This document shows positions 62,725 to 64,000 of a DNA stretch of 64,000 bases, piece by piece (positions within the stretch are counted from its first letter, which is position 1; the number at the start of each line of letters is the position of its first letter). The stretch is taken from assembly GCA_014871385.1 (NCBI GenBank), contig CM026431.1, positions 14,355,094-14,419,093 of the forward strand, read 5' to 3'. This DNA is from Ceratodon purpureus. Its lineage: Eukaryota; Streptophyta; Bryopsida; Pseudoditrichales; Ditrichaceae. The notes beneath the pieces are model-generated. The model searched no databases and was not told the origin of the DNA. It saw only the letters and a program-made list of their open reading frames with translations. Both the position numbers and the translations under genes were made by a program.

Positions 62725-64000
62725 ATGGGCGCTAGAGCGCAGCCCCAGTCGCCATGGATTCTCTATTTCGATGGCGCGACGAGGGACACTGGAGGCAACC
62801 CAGCCGGGATCGGGGCCGTACTCAAGAACAGCCGCGGCCACACGGTGGTGGAGTTGAAAAAACTGATAAGCCCAGGCGTGACTTCGGGACAGGCCAAGTA
62901 CAAAGCCCTCATCGCCGGCTTGAAGAAGGCACTCTCGCTGGGCGTGGAGTACATGCTCGTGAAGGGCGACTCACGCCTCATCCACAGCCAGGTAACACTG
63001 ACCCACTCTCAGCGTGATCTCCAAACCCTAGCTAATTTGTGAGTGGATCAAGCGAACCCACATTGAGATCAACCAATTCAATTTAGATATGGAAGGCCAT
63101 GGGTTGAACCAGAATGGTGACTCTCGCTCTCTCCCACAGGTTGTGGGACATTCCAGCGTTCAAGACGACAGGCTGGTGGAGTACCAACGCAAAGTGATGA
63201 CGCTGTCGAAGGATTTTCGCGCTCTGTTCATGGAACGAATCTCCAGAGAGGAAAATATGCGCGCAGACCGGTTAGCAAACGACGCTATTGACGAGGAGCT
63301 GCAGGTCGTGGACAGCTTGTCGGAGTATATCGACAAGGAATGGACCTCGAACGAGAAGCACGCTTCGCAGCAACACGCGGTGCACACGCACACGCACTCA
63401 TATCACCATAGCCGCCCACTCTCACATCCGCTGCCTCTTCCGGCACCGCACCTCAAGGTGAAGCCGGTGGCTTCGGTGTCACCGCATGTTGTGAAACGAC
63501 ATATCGGACCGGCTATTGACAACAAAGTGGCAATGAAGGGTGATGATGACAGTCTCCCGAGTAGATCCCGGCTCTTCTGCTCGGACGAGGAGTCGTCGTT
63601 CAAGGTGGAAGAAAAGTCTCCTGATGTGAGGAATCTCTCCCAGCATGTTCAAGCTGCGGCCAAGTCCAGAAGGAAGCCAGGATGTAGTCGACTCTTAAGC
63701 ACCAGCCCCCACAAACCAGAGATTTCTGCGTCGTCGCTGTTGCCGCGTTTGGACTGCCTCGAAGACAAGTTGGATATCTTGCCATTCTCTACAGATGAGT
63801 CTACTGCAGCCTCACAAGAGAACATGCAGCAAGCGGAAGGGGATTCCTCTGGAAGTAATGGCACTGGTGAGCAGGGCGGGTACTTACCATGTACCGTTGC
63901 GAGGTATGGAACCATTTCCAACACAAGCGACGAGTCTTTGAGCGGCGACGAGTTATCTGAATCAGACTATGAAAGGCTGGTCAAAACTCTACTCAAAGGA
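62725..64000 (+). CDS. RNase H-fold protein with Lys in place of catalytic Glu (partial)
   Basis: Exon 62725-62991 joins 63140 onward in phase 0 and remains open to the right edge (376 codons visible). Residues 1-140 form an RVT_3/RNase HI fold: WILYFDGATR with Asp16, SGQAKYKALIAGLKKAL, VKGDSRLI with Asp82, and ENMRADRLANDA with Asp132. Plant homologues have a Glu in the second motif (AEY); here the codon at 62896-62898 is AAG, Lys58. So three of the four acidic residues remain. RNase HI cleaves RNA in RNA:DNA hybrids using two metals and needs that Glu, so activity is doubtful. A long tail follows (about 145-376): His-rich (HTHTHSYHH), Ser/Asp/Glu-rich, probably disordered, ending at the window edge. 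ATG 62725 is chosen because it opens the fold; an upstream exon may add residues. Confidence 0.85.

Overview
The window is nuclear DNA from a land plant. Genes have many short GT-AG introns, coding exons are moderately GC-rich, and the gaps between genes are very AT-rich and full of transposon debris. The gene set fits a plant and nothing else: a DEMETER/ROS1 DNA glycosylase, a CYP704 P450, a Root_cap-domain secreted protein, ARPC5 and mitochondrial NAD-IDH. A hybrid histidine kinase with a MASE1 sensor, plus the codon style, points to a bryophyte and most likely a moss. That last step is inference; no species marker was recognised.

Layout. 1-533 (-): 5' exon of an SDN/REXO-type RNA exonuclease gene that runs off the left edge, with telo-boxes in its leader. 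930-4400: small tandem repeats and at least two nested inverted-repeat elements. 4637-5350 (+): gene of unknown function split by one in-frame TAG. 5575-9863 (-): complete 8-exon MASE1 hybrid histidine kinase. 10.3-24 kb: gene-poor and AT-rich, with a CACTA-like element carrying nested insertions, an AT-rich minisatellite, a SINE-like unit and a triplicated ~0.6 kb module. 24627-25685 (-): class B DnaJ gene. 26-29.8 kb: intergenic repeats.

29877-32656 (+): mitochondrial isocitrate dehydrogenase subunit, 7 exons. 34311-34748 (+): ARPC5. 37855-48983 (+): a very large DEMETER-like gene, 21 exons resolved, with its 5' start not located. 49-54.2 kb: AT-rich gap with a 145-bp near-perfect CACTA foldback element. 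54241-56121 (+): secreted acidic repeat plus Root_cap protein, 2 exons. 58013-60641 (-): CYP704-type P450, 7 exons. 62725-64000 (+, runs off the right edge): RNase H-fold protein with a substituted catalytic residue.

The genes do not form a pathway. They are ordinary neighbours in a plant genome: RNA turnover, two-component signalling, protein folding, TCA cycle, actin nucleation, active DNA demethylation, cell-wall/secreted matrix and fatty-acid hydroxylation. The best leads are oddities inside recognisable genes: the E-to-K RNase H, the 25-residue tandem array and degenerate zinc-finger region in the DEMETER homologue, and the in-frame TAG. The precise CACTA foldback with a 3-bp target duplication is also notable. 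I found no convincing wholly new multi-gene system.
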